Shown: positions 1 to 8,902 of the stretch, one piece after another
Layout: every line of letters starts with the position of its first letter
How positions within the stretch are numbered: position 1 is the stretch's first letter
From: Stanieria cyanosphaera PCC 7437
GTDB lineage: Bacteria > Cyanobacteriota > Cyanobacteriia > Cyanobacteriales > Xenococcaceae
Direction of reading: 5' to 3'
NCBI RefSeq assembly: GCF_000317575.1
Contig: NC_019748.1
Location: forward strand, 760,001 to 824,000
Length of the DNA: 64,000 nucleotides
Notes under the pieces: generated by a model
Database searches by the model: none
Told to the model about the DNA's origin: nothing
Seen by the model: only the letters and a program-made list of their open reading frames with translations
Program-made: the position numbers and the translations under genes

Positions 1-774
1 GTAGAGCAAACTGAGCCTGAATTTTCCCAAAATCTAGGCATGGCAATGATTTTTGTTCTGTTATCCTATGGTGGCTGGAATGAAGCCGTATATATCTCTG
101 CCGAATTAGAAAATCTTAAGCGGAATATGGTGCGATCGCTTTTGTGGAGTATTGGTGTCATTACCGCGATTTATTTGGCGATTAATTTGGCATACGTACA
201 AGGATTGGGATTAGAAACAATGGCAGTTTCCGAAGCAGTAGCCACTCAGCTAATGAGTCGTGCAGTTGGCACACCAGGTGCTTGGTTAATCAGTTTATTA
301 ATTGCTATTTGTACTTTGGGTGCGATCAATGCCACGATTTTTACTGGTGCTAGAACTAACTATGCTTTAGGAAAAGATTTTGCGGTGTTGAGTTGGCTTG
401 GACATTGGCATCGTAAGACTCAATCACCACCACCTGCTTTATTGATTCAGTCAGGAATTGCACTTTTTTTAGTTTTGTTGGGGACACTGACACGCAGGGG
501 TTTTGAAACAATGGTAGATTACACTGCCCCAGCTTTTTGGTTCTTTTTTCTTCTGACAAGTTTGTCTTTATTGGTGTTGCGATTCAAAGAACCAGAAGTA
601 CCAAAACCTTTTCAAGTCCCATTTTATCCTTTAACACCGATTCTTTTTTGTTTGATCTGCGCCTACTTACTTTATTCGAGTCTAGTTTACACAGGCATTG
701 GCGCACTTGTCGGCGTAGCAGTAGTAATTGCTGGGATTCCGCTGTTGCTATGGTCACGTCGGCAGAAAACTTGA
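1..774 (+). CDS. APC-family amino acid permease, C-terminal part (5' end outside window)
   Basis: The reading frame is open from base 1, so the start lies to the left and only the last 257 residues are present. The segment holds about six hydrophobic helices and the motif GGWNEAVYISAELENLKRN, typical of the loop after TM6 in APC-superfamily amino acid/polyamine permeases of the LAT type, which import or exchange amino acids across the cytoplasmic membrane. It ends in a short basic tail (WSRRQKT). A 24-bp gap separates it from the methyltransferase gene on the same strand. The substrate cannot be told from this fragment. Confidence 0.85.
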   Translation, partial: VEQTEPEFSQNLGMAMIFVLLSYGGWNEAVYISAELENLKRNMVRSLLWSIGVITAIYLAINLAYVQGLGLETMAVSEAVATQLMSRAVGTPGAWLISLLIAICTLGAINATIFTGARTNYALGKDFAVLSWLGHWHRKTQSPPPALLIQSGIALFLVLLGTLTRRGFETMVDYTAPAFWFFFLLTSLSLLVLRFKEPEVPKPFQVPFYPLTPILFCLICAYLLYSSLVYTGIGALVGVAVVIAGIPLLLWSRRQKT

Positions 775-798
775 ATTTAAAATCAAAAGGAAAATATC

Positions 799-1440
799 AT
801 GAATTTAAGTAGAAAAATTGGATTTTTACTTACGAGTCTCAGTCTTAGTAGTTTAGTTGTAGTTGGATGTACTCAAGAACGCAACTTTAGCGAGACTTCT
901 CCTCAAACTCAACCACCTTCAACCCCAGTCCAAAACCGACCGAGTACCAATGTACCTGACGTACCTTACGTACCTACACCTGAAAACGTTGTTAATCAAA
1001 TGCTGGAATTGGCAAATGTATCGGGTGATGATGTTCTTTATGATCTTGGTAGTGGAGATGGTCGAATTCCCATTACCGCAGCGCAGAAATATGGAACTCG
1101 TGGGACTGGTGTAGAGATCAATCCAGAACTAGTACAACGTAGTCGAGAAAACGCAGAAGCAGCAGGTGTTGACGATCAAGTGGAGTTTTTGCAACAAGAT
1201 TTATTCCAGACAGATTTAAGTGATGCTACAGTAGTCACTCTTTATTTACTACCAGATGTTAACCTCGAACTTCGTTCTAAATTACTGCGAGAACTTCAAC
1301 CAGGTACACGAGTTGTTTCTCACGACTTTGATATGGGAGAATGGCAACCAGAACAAGTAATTAGAGTACAAAGTGGAGCTAGGCAACATACCATTTATTA
1401 CTGGGTTGTTCCCGAAGAAATTCCTGAAAATCTTACCTAA
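799..1440 (+). CDS. Class I SAM-dependent methyltransferase with lipoprotein-type signal
   Basis: Of 213 residues, the first 24 form a signal sequence ending in a lipobox-like VVGC (Cys24). A Pro/Thr/Gln-rich linker (about 25-58) follows, then a Rossmann methyltransferase domain with the SAM-binding loop DLGSGDGR (82-89), an acidic strand end GVEIN (about 105) and a QQDLF motif near 139. The domain resembles the small FAM173/ATPSCKMT-like lysine methyltransferases, which is family resemblance only. The gene starts at ATG 799 and stops 8 bases before the ferric-reductase gene, suggesting cotranscription. The signal is odd, because SAM is cytoplasmic: either the protein is anchored facing the cytoplasm or the start is mis-set. 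No in-frame ATG lies between the signal and the domain before residue 68. Confidence 0.82.
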   Translation: MNLSRKIGFLLTSLSLSSLVVVGCTQERNFSETSPQTQPPSTPVQNRPSTNVPDVPYVPTPENVVNQMLELANVSGDDVLYDLGSGDGRIPITAAQKYGTRGTGVEINPELVQRSRENAEAAGVDDQVEFLQQDLFQTDLSDATVVTLYLLPDVNLELRSKLLRELQPGTRVVSHDFDMGEWQPEQVIRVQSGARQHTIYYWVVPEEIPENLT

Positions 1441-1448
1441 TAACAGCT

Positions 1449-2786
1449 ATGAAACGTTTGTTAATGAGTAGTCCTGTAGCAGTGGCAGCCTTCTGGATTG
1501 CAATTTATATTGTTATCACTCTTTTACCACTGCTTGTACTTCTGTTCTATTTCCCTCCAGAAGGAAGAGGATTTTGGGTTGAGTTTTCGGTGGCTTTAGG
1601 TTTTATCGGCTTGGCGATGATGGCTCTTCAGTTCGCATTAACAGCCCGAATTAATCGCATTGAAGCTTCTTATGGAGTTGATATCATTCTTCAGTTTCAT
1701 CGCTATATTTCTTTAGTAGCTTTTTGTCTGATTCTGATTCATCCTCTAATTTTATTTGTTACCGAACCTGAGACACTACAATTATTAAACTTTCCCCAAG
1801 CACCTTGGCGTGCTAGATACGCTGTCATTGCTACTTTGGCACTAATTATCTTAGTTGTTACCTCAGTTTGGCGCAAACGTTTCAACATTCCCTACGAATT
1901 CTGGCGCACTTCTCACGGGATTTTAGCCGTTACCGCAGTCACTTTGGGTTTGGCTCATGCTTTGGGAGTCAGTTACTACCTAAGCTTTTTCTGGAAAACG
2001 ATTCTTTGGAGCGCGATCGCTATAATTGCTTTGTTACTACTAATTTATGTCCGTGTAATTAAACCCTGGTTCATGGTCAAAAAGGCTTATTTAGTAGAAG
2101 AAGTAATTCCTCAACGAGGTGATGTCTGGACATTGGCACTGCGATCGCGAGGACATGAGGGAATGCATTTTCAACCAGGTCAATTTGCTTGGATTACTTT
2201 AGCTATTTCTCCGTTTCGGATGCGTGAACATCCCTTTTCCATGTCTTCTAGTGCAGTCAATCCCGAACGTCTAGAATTTAGTATCAAAGCTTTGGGAGAT
2301 TTTACTAATCACATCAAAGATGTCAAACCAGGTACAAAAGCTTACTTGGATGGTCCTTACGGTGTATTCACGACTGACCGTTATTGGGATTCGGCTGGAT
2401 TTGTTCTCATTGCTGGTGGAATTGGGATTACGCCGATGATGAGTATGTTGGTTACTGCTGCCGAACGTCAAGATGATCGTTCCTTTTTATTGATTTATGC
2501 CAGTAAAAGATGGGAAGACATCACTTTTCGTGAAGAATTAGAAGCTTTGAAGGATAAAATCGACCTTACTATCATTCACGTTTTACGAGAACCACCAGAA
2601 GACTGGACTGGAGAAACTGGTTACGTCAATCGAGAATTGCTTGAGAAATACATTCCTATTCATCGTGGTAGCCGTCACTATTTCATTTGTGCTGCTCCAG
2701 TGATGATGGATCAAGTGGAAAGTGATTTACATAGTCTGGACGTCCCTGTGACCAACGTTCACATGGAACATTTTAATTTAGTTTAA
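1449..2786 (+). CDS. Ferric-reductase/NADPH-oxidase-like flavocytochrome
   Basis: The 445-residue protein has about six N-terminal membrane helices followed by a cytoplasmic oxidoreductase module. Four histidines in two pairs with 14-residue spacing (H84/H98 and H156/H170) fit the bis-haem ferric reductase transmembrane domain. The FAD-binding motif HPFSMSS lies near 260, GPYG near 302 and the NAD(P)-binding AGGIGITPM near 321. Such enzymes pass electrons from NAD(P)H through FAD and two haems across the membrane to ferric iron, copper or oxygen. It is flanked at 8 bases by the methyltransferase gene and at 17 bases by a small membrane-peptide gene. The acceptor is not predictable from sequence. 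Confidence 0.88.
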   Translation: MKRLLMSSPVAVAAFWIAIYIVITLLPLLVLLFYFPPEGRGFWVEFSVALGFIGLAMMALQFALTARINRIEASYGVDIILQFHRYISLVAFCLILIHPLILFVTEPETLQLLNFPQAPWRARYAVIATLALIILVVTSVWRKRFNIPYEFWRTSHGILAVTAVTLGLAHALGVSYYLSFFWKTILWSAIAIIALLLLIYVRVIKPWFMVKKAYLVEEVIPQRGDVWTLALRSRGHEGMHFQPGQFAWITLAISPFRMREHPFSMSSSAVNPERLEFSIKALGDFTNHIKDVKPGTKAYLDGPYGVFTTDRYWDSAGFVLIAGGIGITPMMSMLVTAAERQDDRSFLLIYASKRWEDITFREELEALKDKIDLTIIHVLREPPEDWTGETGYVNRELLEKYIPIHRGSRHYFICAAPVMMDQVESDLHSLDVPVTNVHMEHFNLV

Positions 2787-2803
2787 TTCAACAACGGAGA
2801 TTT

Positions 2804-2971
2804 ATGCGCTACAGCATTATGCTTCAAATAGTAGGAATTATTACCTTTACCCTAGTCAGTACGGCTGCCTTATTTGCCTGGTTACAAAACCGCGACATTT
2901 CCCAACCAGAAACTTTAGGCTCGTTTCATTCTAAAGAAAAATTACAAGGAGAAGTAAGCAGTGATCAGTGA
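2804..2971 (+). CDS. Small single-span membrane peptide (55 aa)
   Basis: This short frame starts at an ATG preceded by ACGGAGA at 8-base spacing, a good ribosome binding site. It encodes one hydrophobic helix (residues about 6-27, MLQIVGIITFTLVST onward) and a polar tail. It lies 17 bases after the ferric-reductase gene on the same strand and is probably in the same transcript, perhaps as a small partner subunit; that role is inference. The last codons and the stop run into a heptamer-type repeat (GTGATCAGTGATCAG), so the C-terminus may have been remodelled by repeat insertion. I do not recognise a family. Confidence 0.6.
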   Translation: MRYSIMLQIVGIITFTLVSTAALFAWLQNRDISQPETLGSFHSKEKLQGEVSSDQ

Positions 2972-2999
2972 TCAGTTAACAATTAACAATTAACTATTT
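2961..2999. repeat. Short tandem repeat at the stop codon of the 55-aa gene
   Basis: GTGATCAGTGATCAG followed by repeated TTAACAA units. It supplies the last codons and stop of the small peptide gene and fills the spacer to the invertase gene. It belongs to the same TAACTG/AACTGAT-like family seen at several other gene ends in the window. Confidence 0.6.
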
Positions 3000-3010
3000 A
3001 GTACAAGAAG

Positions 3011-4384
3011 ATGTTGTTTAAAAATGATTTGTGTCAGGATGCCTGGCAACAACTAAAAAATTCGATTGTTTATTATCAAGGTCGTCCTATTGGTACTGTA
3101 GCTGCTCAGGATTCTTCGATGGAAGAACTGAATTATGACCAGTGCTTTATTCGAGATTTTGTTCCTTCTGCCTTAGCCTTTTTGATTGCGGGCGATACAG
3201 AAATTGTCCACAATTTTTTGCAAGAAACTTTAACTCTCCAGAGTCACGAACCACAAATGGACTCGTTCAAACCAGGTCCAGGATTGATGCCTGCTAGTTT
3301 TAAAGTAGAAACCAAAGATGGTCAAGAATATCTCACTGCTGATTTTGGTGAAAGTGCGATCGCAAGAGTTCCTCCTGTTGATTCTTGTTTATGGTGGATT
3401 TTGCTGCTAAGAGCTTATGTCAAAGCGACAGGGGATGTATCACTAGCTCAACAAAGCGATTTTCAAGAAGGAATTAGATTAATTCTCGAAATGTGTTTGG
3501 CGCATCGGTTTGCCATGTACCCAACCATGTTAGTTCCTGATGGTGCATTTATGATTGACCGTCGTTTGGGAGTTTACGAACATCCCTTGGAAATTCAGGT
3601 CTTGTTTTATGCTGCGTTACGAGCAGCTATAGAATTGTTGTTACCTGAAAAATCAAATCAACCTTGTCTTAAGGACATCAATCGTCGTTTAGAAACTCTT
3701 ACTTATCATGTACGCGAATATTATTGGCTCGATCTTCAACGTTTAAACGAAATCTATCGCTTTAAAGAAGATGAGTTTGGTCACGAAGTAGCCAACCGCT
3801 TCAATATTTATCCTGGTTCGATTCCTAGCTGGTTGACTGAATGGTTGCCAGAAAACGGAGGTTATTTAGCAGGCAATCTTGGTCCTGGACGAATGGATTT
3901 TCGTTTTTTTGCTTTAGGTAACTTGTTGGCAATTGTTACTTCTTTGGCTAGCGAGTATGAATCTCAATGTATCATGAATCTGATCGAACAACGTTGGCAA
4001 GACTTAGTTGGTAATATGCCAATGAAAATCTGTTTTCCTGCTTTAGAAGGACAAGAATGGCAAATAGTAACAGGAGCAGATCTCAAAAATATACCCTGGT
4101 CTTATCACAATGGTGGTAATTGGCCTGTCCTACTTTGGTTGTTGGTAGCAGCAGCACAAAAAACTGGACGCACAGAACTTGCTGATAAAGCCTTGGAACT
4201 GGCTCAGCATCGTTTAGCTCAGGATGGATGGCCAGAATACTATGATGGCAAAAACGGTCGCTTAATTGGTAAAGAAGCGAGAAAAAATCAAACTTGGACT
4301 TTTGCGGGTTTGTTGGTAGCACAGCAGTTAATCGCTAATCCTGACTACTTAAAATTAATTAGTTTTGACTGCCAATCATATTAA
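3011..4384 (+). CDS. Alkaline/neutral invertase (GH100)
   Basis: The 457-residue soluble protein matches cyanobacterial neutral invertases, which hydrolyse sucrose to glucose and fructose in the cytoplasm. Diagnostic stretches are [19 protein letters not shown] (37-55), [13 protein letters not shown] near 96, [20 protein letters not shown] near 177 (region of the family's catalytic Asp), [14 protein letters not shown] near 363 and WPEYYDGK near 406 (region of the catalytic Glu). Length is normal for the family. There is no signal peptide. The gene follows the small membrane-peptide gene after 39 bases of repeat-like sequence and may have its own promoter. Its role would be sucrose turnover, linked to osmotic or carbon-storage metabolism. 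Confidence 0.93.
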   Translation: MLFKNDLCQDAWQQLKNSIVYYQGRPIGTVAAQDSSMEELNYDQCFIRDFVPSALAFLIAGDTEIVHNFLQETLTLQSHEPQMDSFKPGPGLMPASFKVETKDGQEYLTADFGESAIARVPPVDSCLWWILLLRAYVKATGDVSLAQQSDFQEGIRLILEMCLAHRFAMYPTMLVPDGAFMIDRRLGVYEHPLEIQVLFYAALRAAIELLLPEKSNQPCLKDINRRLETLTYHVREYYWLDLQRLNEIYRFKEDEFGHEVANRFNIYPGSIPSWLTEWLPENGGYLAGNLGPGRMDFRFFALGNLLAIVTSLASEYESQCIMNLIEQRWQDLVGNMPMKICFPALEGQEWQIVTGADLKNIPWSYHNGGNWPVLLWLLVAAAQKTGRTELADKALELAQHRLAQDGWPEYYDGKNGRLIGKEARKNQTWTFAGLLVAQQLIANPDYLKLISFDCQSY

Positions 4385-4462
4385 GTACCGAAGCAGAATT
4401 ATTTGTATATTCCCTATTCTTTCCACTATCGAATTAACTTTACACTAACACTAATACTTTTC

Positions 4463-5836
4463 ATGTCATCACAACCACGCTGGCAAAAAATCGCTGCGCT
4501 CATTGCCTTAGTTAATTTAGGCTTGGTTTTGTTTAATTTATCTTACATTCCTGCCCGTAGCTTTTACTGGCAAGTTATTCCTAGTTTAGTTAATCTATAC
4601 GATCCGATTAAAGGCATTACACCTCATCCAGAAACTCAAAATTATCTAGCCCAAGTCAATCAGTTAGAAGAGCAACTAGAACAAACAGAATTATCTTCTG
4701 CTCAAGTTGAAGCAAGTTTTTTAGAATTACAAATTCTCAGCTACCGTATGATTGATGAAAATCCTTTTGAGGGAGTCAATCCAGGTAATACTTTGGAAAC
4801 GATTAAAAGTAGAATCCGAAATCGAGTAGGAGAAAACTCTAGTCGAGATGCTTTTACTACTTTTTGGAGTTCTGATTATTTCAATCGTTTTGGTTGGCAA
4901 GCAGAAATTGAGTTTTTTAATCAAGAAATTCGACCATTAATTGCCACTAATTATTATCGAGAAATTGGTAGATTTGGTGGTTTGGTCGATTACTTTTGGC
5001 TGATTGATTTACCATTTATTAGTTTTTTTGTTGGTGAGATTTTTGCTCGAACTTATTTTCTCAGTCGTCGTAAACCTGATTTAACCTGGTTAGGAGCTAT
5101 TTTAAGACGTTGGTATGACCTTTTTTTAATCTTTCCCTTCATTCGTTGGTTAAGAATTATTCCTGTAACTATCCGTCTTTATCAAGTAGGTTGGTTGAAC
5201 TTAAAACCTTTACAGAAACAAATTAATTATGACTTTGCCATTAGTTTTGCAGGGGAACTAACAGAAATTGTTGGTATTCAAGTAATAGATCAAATGCAAG
5301 ATGCAATTAAACGAGGTGATGTTTCAAACTGGTTATTTCATCCTGAAACACGTCGTCCCTATATTCAACTTAATAATAGAAATGAAGCTAAAGCGATCGC
5401 TGGTCGGTTAGTCAATATTAGTATTCATGATGTTTTACCACAAATTCAACCCGATCTTAAGGCTTTACTGCATCACAGTTTGGAAAATACTTTGATTCAA
5501 TTACCTATCTACGAACAGTTACAAAATATTCCTGGTTTAGGTGATCTGCCAACTCGTTTCACCGAACAATTAGCCCAAAATTTATCTCAAGCAGCTTGTC
5601 AAAATGCCATTGAAGCAATGGAAAATCCTACTACTACAGAATTAACTAAGCGTTTAGTTACTAACTTCCGCGAGGTTTTGGAAACAGAATTACAAAAAAA
5701 ACACAACCTTCAAGAAATTGAAGAGTTACTTGTAGATATGCTAGAAGAAATCAAATTTAATTACGTTAAAACTCTAGCAGAAGGGGGAATAGAAAGAATT
5801 CTTGAAGAAGCAGACCAACTACATCAACTAATTTAA
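4463..5836 (+). CDS. Conserved cyanobacterial membrane protein of unknown function
   Basis: The ATG at 4463 (MSSQPRWQKIAALIALVNL) is preferred over an upstream in-frame TTG at 4403, giving 457 residues. One N-terminal helix (about 8-30) is followed by a Glu/Gln-rich coiled-coil stretch (about 60-95), one or two hydrophobic segments around 185-205 and 235-250, and a long soluble alpha-helical C-terminal region rich in Leu, Glu and Gln. I recognise no catalytic motif; it looks like a conserved cyanobacterial protein without assigned function. Its stop overlaps by four bases the 3' end of the convergent gene on the other strand. Confidence 0.75.
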   Translation: MSSQPRWQKIAALIALVNLGLVLFNLSYIPARSFYWQVIPSLVNLYDPIKGITPHPETQNYLAQVNQLEEQLEQTELSSAQVEASFLELQILSYRMIDENPFEGVNPGNTLETIKSRIRNRVGENSSRDAFTTFWSSDYFNRFGWQAEIEFFNQEIRPLIATNYYREIGRFGGLVDYFWLIDLPFISFFVGEIFARTYFLSRRKPDLTWLGAILRRWYDLFLIFPFIRWLRIIPVTIRLYQVGWLNLKPLQKQINYDFAISFAGELTEIVGIQVIDQMQDAIKRGDVSNWLFHPETRRPYIQLNNRNEAKAIAGRLVNISIHDVLPQIQPDLKALLHHSLENTLIQLPIYEQLQNIPGLGDLPTRFTEQLAQNLSQAACQNAIEAMENPTTTELTKRLVTNFREVLETELQKKHNLQEIEELLVDMLEEIKFNYVKTLAEGGIERILEEADQLHQLI

Positions 5837-6222
5837 TATTTAATTTGATAACGAGTTAAACTTCTTACATCTGCTTGAGATAAACCTAGTTCTTTAGCAA
5901 TCAAAGCTTCTACTTGCTCAAAATTTGCGATGGGAAAGATAAATTCCAGTCTTTTCAGTTCGGAATCGCTAGTTTTTACTTCAACTTGAGCCAATCCTCG
6001 ATTTTTATCAATCAATACCTGAATAAATTGTACGGTAACTGTTAAGTTGATTTGTGTTTTTTTGTTAGCTTCTAATTCAGAAACCACATTAAAAGGACGA
6101 CTTAAAACTTGATTAGAAATAAGTTCACCACCAATCCAGAAAGCAACGGATAATAAAGGTAGACAAAGCCAAAAATCTATACTGAGACTAGAAATTTTTG
6201 CAAACCAGCGAGGTGGAAACAT
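5833..6222 (-). CDS. Small membrane-anchored protein of unknown function (129 aa)
   Basis: One N-terminal hydrophobic segment (about 13-33, SIDFWLCLPLLSVAFWIGGE) is followed by a soluble domain of about 90 residues with alternating beta-like segments (TQINLTVTVQFIQVLIDKN, AQVEVKTSDSELKRLEFIF) and a helical end with ELGLSQADVRSLTRYQIKY. It appears to be a conserved cyanobacterial hypothetical protein facing one side of the membrane. It converges with and overlaps by 4 bp the preceding gene. Function unknown. Confidence 0.72.
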   Translation of the reverse strand: MFPPRWFAKISSLSIDFWLCLPLLSVAFWIGGELISNQVLSRPFNVVSELEANKKTQINLTVTVQFIQVLIDKNRGLAQVEVKTSDSELKRLEFIFPIANFEQVEALIAKELGLSQADVRSLTRYQIKY

Positions 6223-6523
6223 AACCTGAAATAATTGGATATTTGATAAAGAGCTAGTTGATTTTTTAATTAATAAATTGATAATTGCTTAATTATTTAA
6301 AATTGTTTGTTCTACATCTAAAAATAAGCTAGTCAAATTGATTTTAGAAAGAAAATAGAAAAAAACAGATTAGCTCCCTGAAAAGGAAACTTTAATACTA
6401 AGCTTTTTTTTAATCATAAGCGTGAATTTTGTTCGATAAAATCAAACCCAAGGCGGATGCATCAAGAAGACAATTTTTATAACATCATTAGACTTAAAGC
6501 TAATTTTTTAGCCTTGTTTTCTT
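6223..6523. other. AT-rich intergenic region upstream of the response regulator
   Basis: About 300 bases between divergent genes, very AT-rich. It must hold the promoters of the 129-aa membrane gene (leftwards) and the response regulator (rightwards). I see no clear operator, riboswitch or repeat. Confidence 0.5.
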
Positions 6524-7213
6524 ATGAAGATTTTATTAGTAGAAGACGACCTCGAACAATTAGAACCAATGCAAACCGCTTTGTCAGAATTTGGTTATTG
6601 GGTAGATGGTATCGAAGATGGAGAAATAGCCCATTGGCTAATGTTTCAAAAAGAGTATGATTTACTGATTTTAGATTGGATGCTGCCGAAAGTTAGTGGT
6701 TTAGAACTTTGTCAACAATATCGCAATTCTGGTAAAACTACTCCAATTTTAATGTTGACGGCTAAAGATACTATTAACGACAAAGTAACGGGTTTAGATG
6801 CGGGTGCAGATGATTATTTGGTTAAACCTGTTAATATCATTGAACTTTTAGCTAGAGTAAGAGCTTTATCAAGGCGATCGCCTGTGTGGCAAGGAGATCG
6901 TCTTCAAGTGGCAGATCTTCAGTTGAATATGACTACCTTAAATCTAGAACGACAAGCTACTACCGTCTCGTTATCGCCTCGTGAATTTCAGTTACTAGAG
7001 TATTTTTTGCGTCATCCCTATCAAGTTCTGACTCGAAACCAAATTGAAGAGTATTTGTGGGAGTGGGGTGAAGAACCAGAAAGTAATGCTATAACCGCAG
7101 CCGTGCGGAGGCTAAGACAGCGTTTAAAACTAGTTAATGCAGAAGACTGGATCGAAACTGTTTACGGTATGGGTTACCGTCTCAATCCCCCTTCACAAGG
7201 TAGTGCTGTTTGA
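6524..7213 (+). CDS. OmpR/PhoB-family response regulator
   Basis: A 229-residue regulator with an N-terminal receiver domain (acidic pair D8/D9, phospho-acceptor D51 in LILDWMLPK, conserved K101 in DDYLVKP) and a C-terminal winged-helix DNA-binding domain (about 125-222; SPREFQLLEYFLRHP, ITAAVRRLRQRL, GMGYRL). It would bind promoter DNA after phosphorylation by the histidine kinase encoded 171 bases downstream. The pair resembles the cyanobacterial RppA/RppB class of redox or metal-sensing systems, but I cannot separate it from other OmpR paralogues, so no symbol is given. Confidence 0.9.
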   Translation: MKILLVEDDLEQLEPMQTALSEFGYWVDGIEDGEIAHWLMFQKEYDLLILDWMLPKVSGLELCQQYRNSGKTTPILMLTAKDTINDKVTGLDAGADDYLVKPVNIIELLARVRALSRRSPVWQGDRLQVADLQLNMTTLNLERQATTVSLSPREFQLLEYFLRHPYQVLTRNQIEEYLWEWGEEPESNAITAAVRRLRQRLKLVNAEDWIETVYGMGYRLNPPSQGSAV

Positions 7214-7384
7214 TTTTTGTACAAGATCAATGGGGAGATGGGGAGAAATTTTTAACTTTTAAGTGGATTAAGCTTAAGTAATTGTGCAAAATTGAATTGT
7301 TCAAAAAGGAAACAGGAAACGAGAAATATCAAGATTACAAGTGTGTCAATAATTATGTAATGGACTTACCAAATTAGAAGTTGA

Positions 7385-8632
7385 ATGTTTTACCGTAGTC
7401 GTCGCAATTTGGCTCGTTGGTTCACTTTCTCAATGGGAACTATTTTCGTCCTTTTTGCTGGAGTACTGTATTATTTAGAAGCGGTAGATGAGCTAGAAAA
7501 ACTAGACCGCTTGCTCTACAAAAAAACTAGGGTAATTGCAACTAACCTAAAATATGAATTCAGAACCAAAACAATCGATTTAGAAAATGTTCCTTTGTTG
7601 GGAAATAATACACGACTGCTAAATACCGAACTGATCTACGCTCGTTGGTACAGTCCTAAAAAGCAACTGATGCGATTTTTTGGTACTCCTGGCTTTGAAA
7701 AGTTGACCACACAACCTGGCTTGGAAACGATTAGAAACGAAACTCCTTGGATTCGACAACTTACCCTACCCGTCTATCAAAAAGGACTATTGATTGGCTA
7801 TCTTCAAGTTGGTACACCTTTAACCTCGGCTCAAAATAACTTAACTCAATTACGGTTAGTTTTGGCGATCGCTGTACCGATTTCTTTGGGTCTGATCGGT
7901 ATTACTGGCTGGATCTTAGCAGGAATAGCAATGCGTCCAATTCGTCAAGCTTATGAGCAACTTCAGCGTTTTACAGCCGATGCTTCTCACGAACTACGCG
8001 CACCTTTAGCAGCTATTTTAACCAATGCTCAAGTTGGACTAATTACTCCTGTCAAAGATGGTTCGCAACAACTTCTTCGTTTGGAAAAAATTACTAAATT
8101 AGTTGAGTCTGTAAGTCATCTGGTTAGTAATTTGCTATTTTTGGCGCGCCATGAAGGAGGATTAGCTGCTGAATCTTTACCAGAGATCGATTTAACCGAT
8201 TTGCTCAACACTATAGCCGAAGAATATCAAACTCAAGCAAAAGAAAAGAGTTTAATTTTTACCTTTGATTTGCCTACTCAACCAGTCACATTATCAGCCG
8301 AGCCAAACCTTTTATCTCAAGCAGTGAAGAATCTGCTTACTAACGCCTATAAATACACTCCCGCAGGAGGCAAAGTTCAGTTACGTTTGTTTACCCGTTC
8401 GCGTCAGGCTTTGATCATAGTAGAAGATAGTGGGATTGGCATTCCCGAAGCAGATTTAGCGCACATTTTTGAGCGATTTTATCGAGTTGATAGCGAGCGA
8501 TCGCGTAATACTGGTGGTTTTGGTTTAGGACTTGCGATCGTCAAGCAAATCATTGAAGCTCACGGCGGTAAAATTACTGTTTCTTCAAAACTTAAGCAGG
8601 GAAGTACTTTTACAATTCAATTGCCTCTTTGA
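7385..8632 (+). CDS. Membrane sensor histidine kinase, partner of the preceding regulator
   Basis: The 415-residue protein has two membrane helices (about 13-31 and 157-181) enclosing a periplasmic sensor segment of about 125 residues. A HisKA domain follows with phospho-acceptor H202 in FTADASHELRAPLA, then an HATPase domain with the N box NLLTNAYKY (316-324), DSGIGIPE near 348 and GFGLGL (378-383). There is no clear HAMP domain; the second helix passes almost directly into the kinase core through RPIRQAYEQLQRF. It is expected to phosphorylate the OmpR-type regulator just upstream. The sensor segment lacks obvious metal-binding Cys or His clusters, so the signal is unknown. Confidence 0.9.
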   Translation: MFYRSRRNLARWFTFSMGTIFVLFAGVLYYLEAVDELEKLDRLLYKKTRVIATNLKYEFRTKTIDLENVPLLGNNTRLLNTELIYARWYSPKKQLMRFFGTPGFEKLTTQPGLETIRNETPWIRQLTLPVYQKGLLIGYLQVGTPLTSAQNNLTQLRLVLAIAVPISLGLIGITGWILAGIAMRPIRQAYEQLQRFTADASHELRAPLAAILTNAQVGLITPVKDGSQQLLRLEKITKLVESVSHLVSNLLFLARHEGGLAAESLPEIDLTDLLNTIAEEYQTQAKEKSLIFTFDLPTQPVTLSAEPNLLSQAVKNLLTNAYKYTPAGGKVQLRLFTRSRQALIIVEDSGIGIPEADLAHIFERFYRVDSERSRNTGGFGLGLAIVKQIIEAHGGKITVSSKLKQGSTFTIQLPL

Positions 8633-8720
8633 TGCCACTGTCATTTTTTCGTCACATTTAATCATTAAACTTTAGTTCAGATAAAGAGTTTTTAGTGCCT
8701 TTCGGTCATAGACGTTTTTC

Positions 8721-8741
8721 ATGCCTGCTTAAAGCAGGCAT
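8721..8741 (+). terminator. Perfect inverted repeat after the histidine kinase gene
   Basis: ATGCCTGCTT and AAGCAGGCAT face each other around a single base, forming a strong GC-containing hairpin about 90 bases after the kinase stop, followed by TTATTTATCT. It could act as a terminator for the two-component operon, but there is no continuous U-run, so Rho-independent function is only plausible. Confidence 0.5.
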
Positions 8742-8771
8742 TATTTATCTGCTTCAAGAATTCAATAGCAA

Positions 8772-8902
8772 CGTATAACAGTTCTCACGCTCTATGAAGA
8801 TACATTTGTTCGATACTGATTGAGCGTTAATTGTTTATAGTTTATGGTTAATTGTTCGTCCCTAATAATTAGTAATTAGTAATTACTAACTGATAACTGA
8901 TC
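8772..8902 (+). repeat. Dispersed ~130-bp repeat, copy A
   Basis: This stretch aligns closely with 14993-15129 in the same orientation. Shared landmarks, in order, are TTCTCACGCTCTATGA, TTCGATA, GATTGTTTATA or its variant, TTATGGTTAATTGTTCGTCC, and CTAATAATTAGTAATTAG. It ends with AACTGATAACTGA units that reach the stop codon of the BrkB-family gene on the minus strand. Confidence 0.8.
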
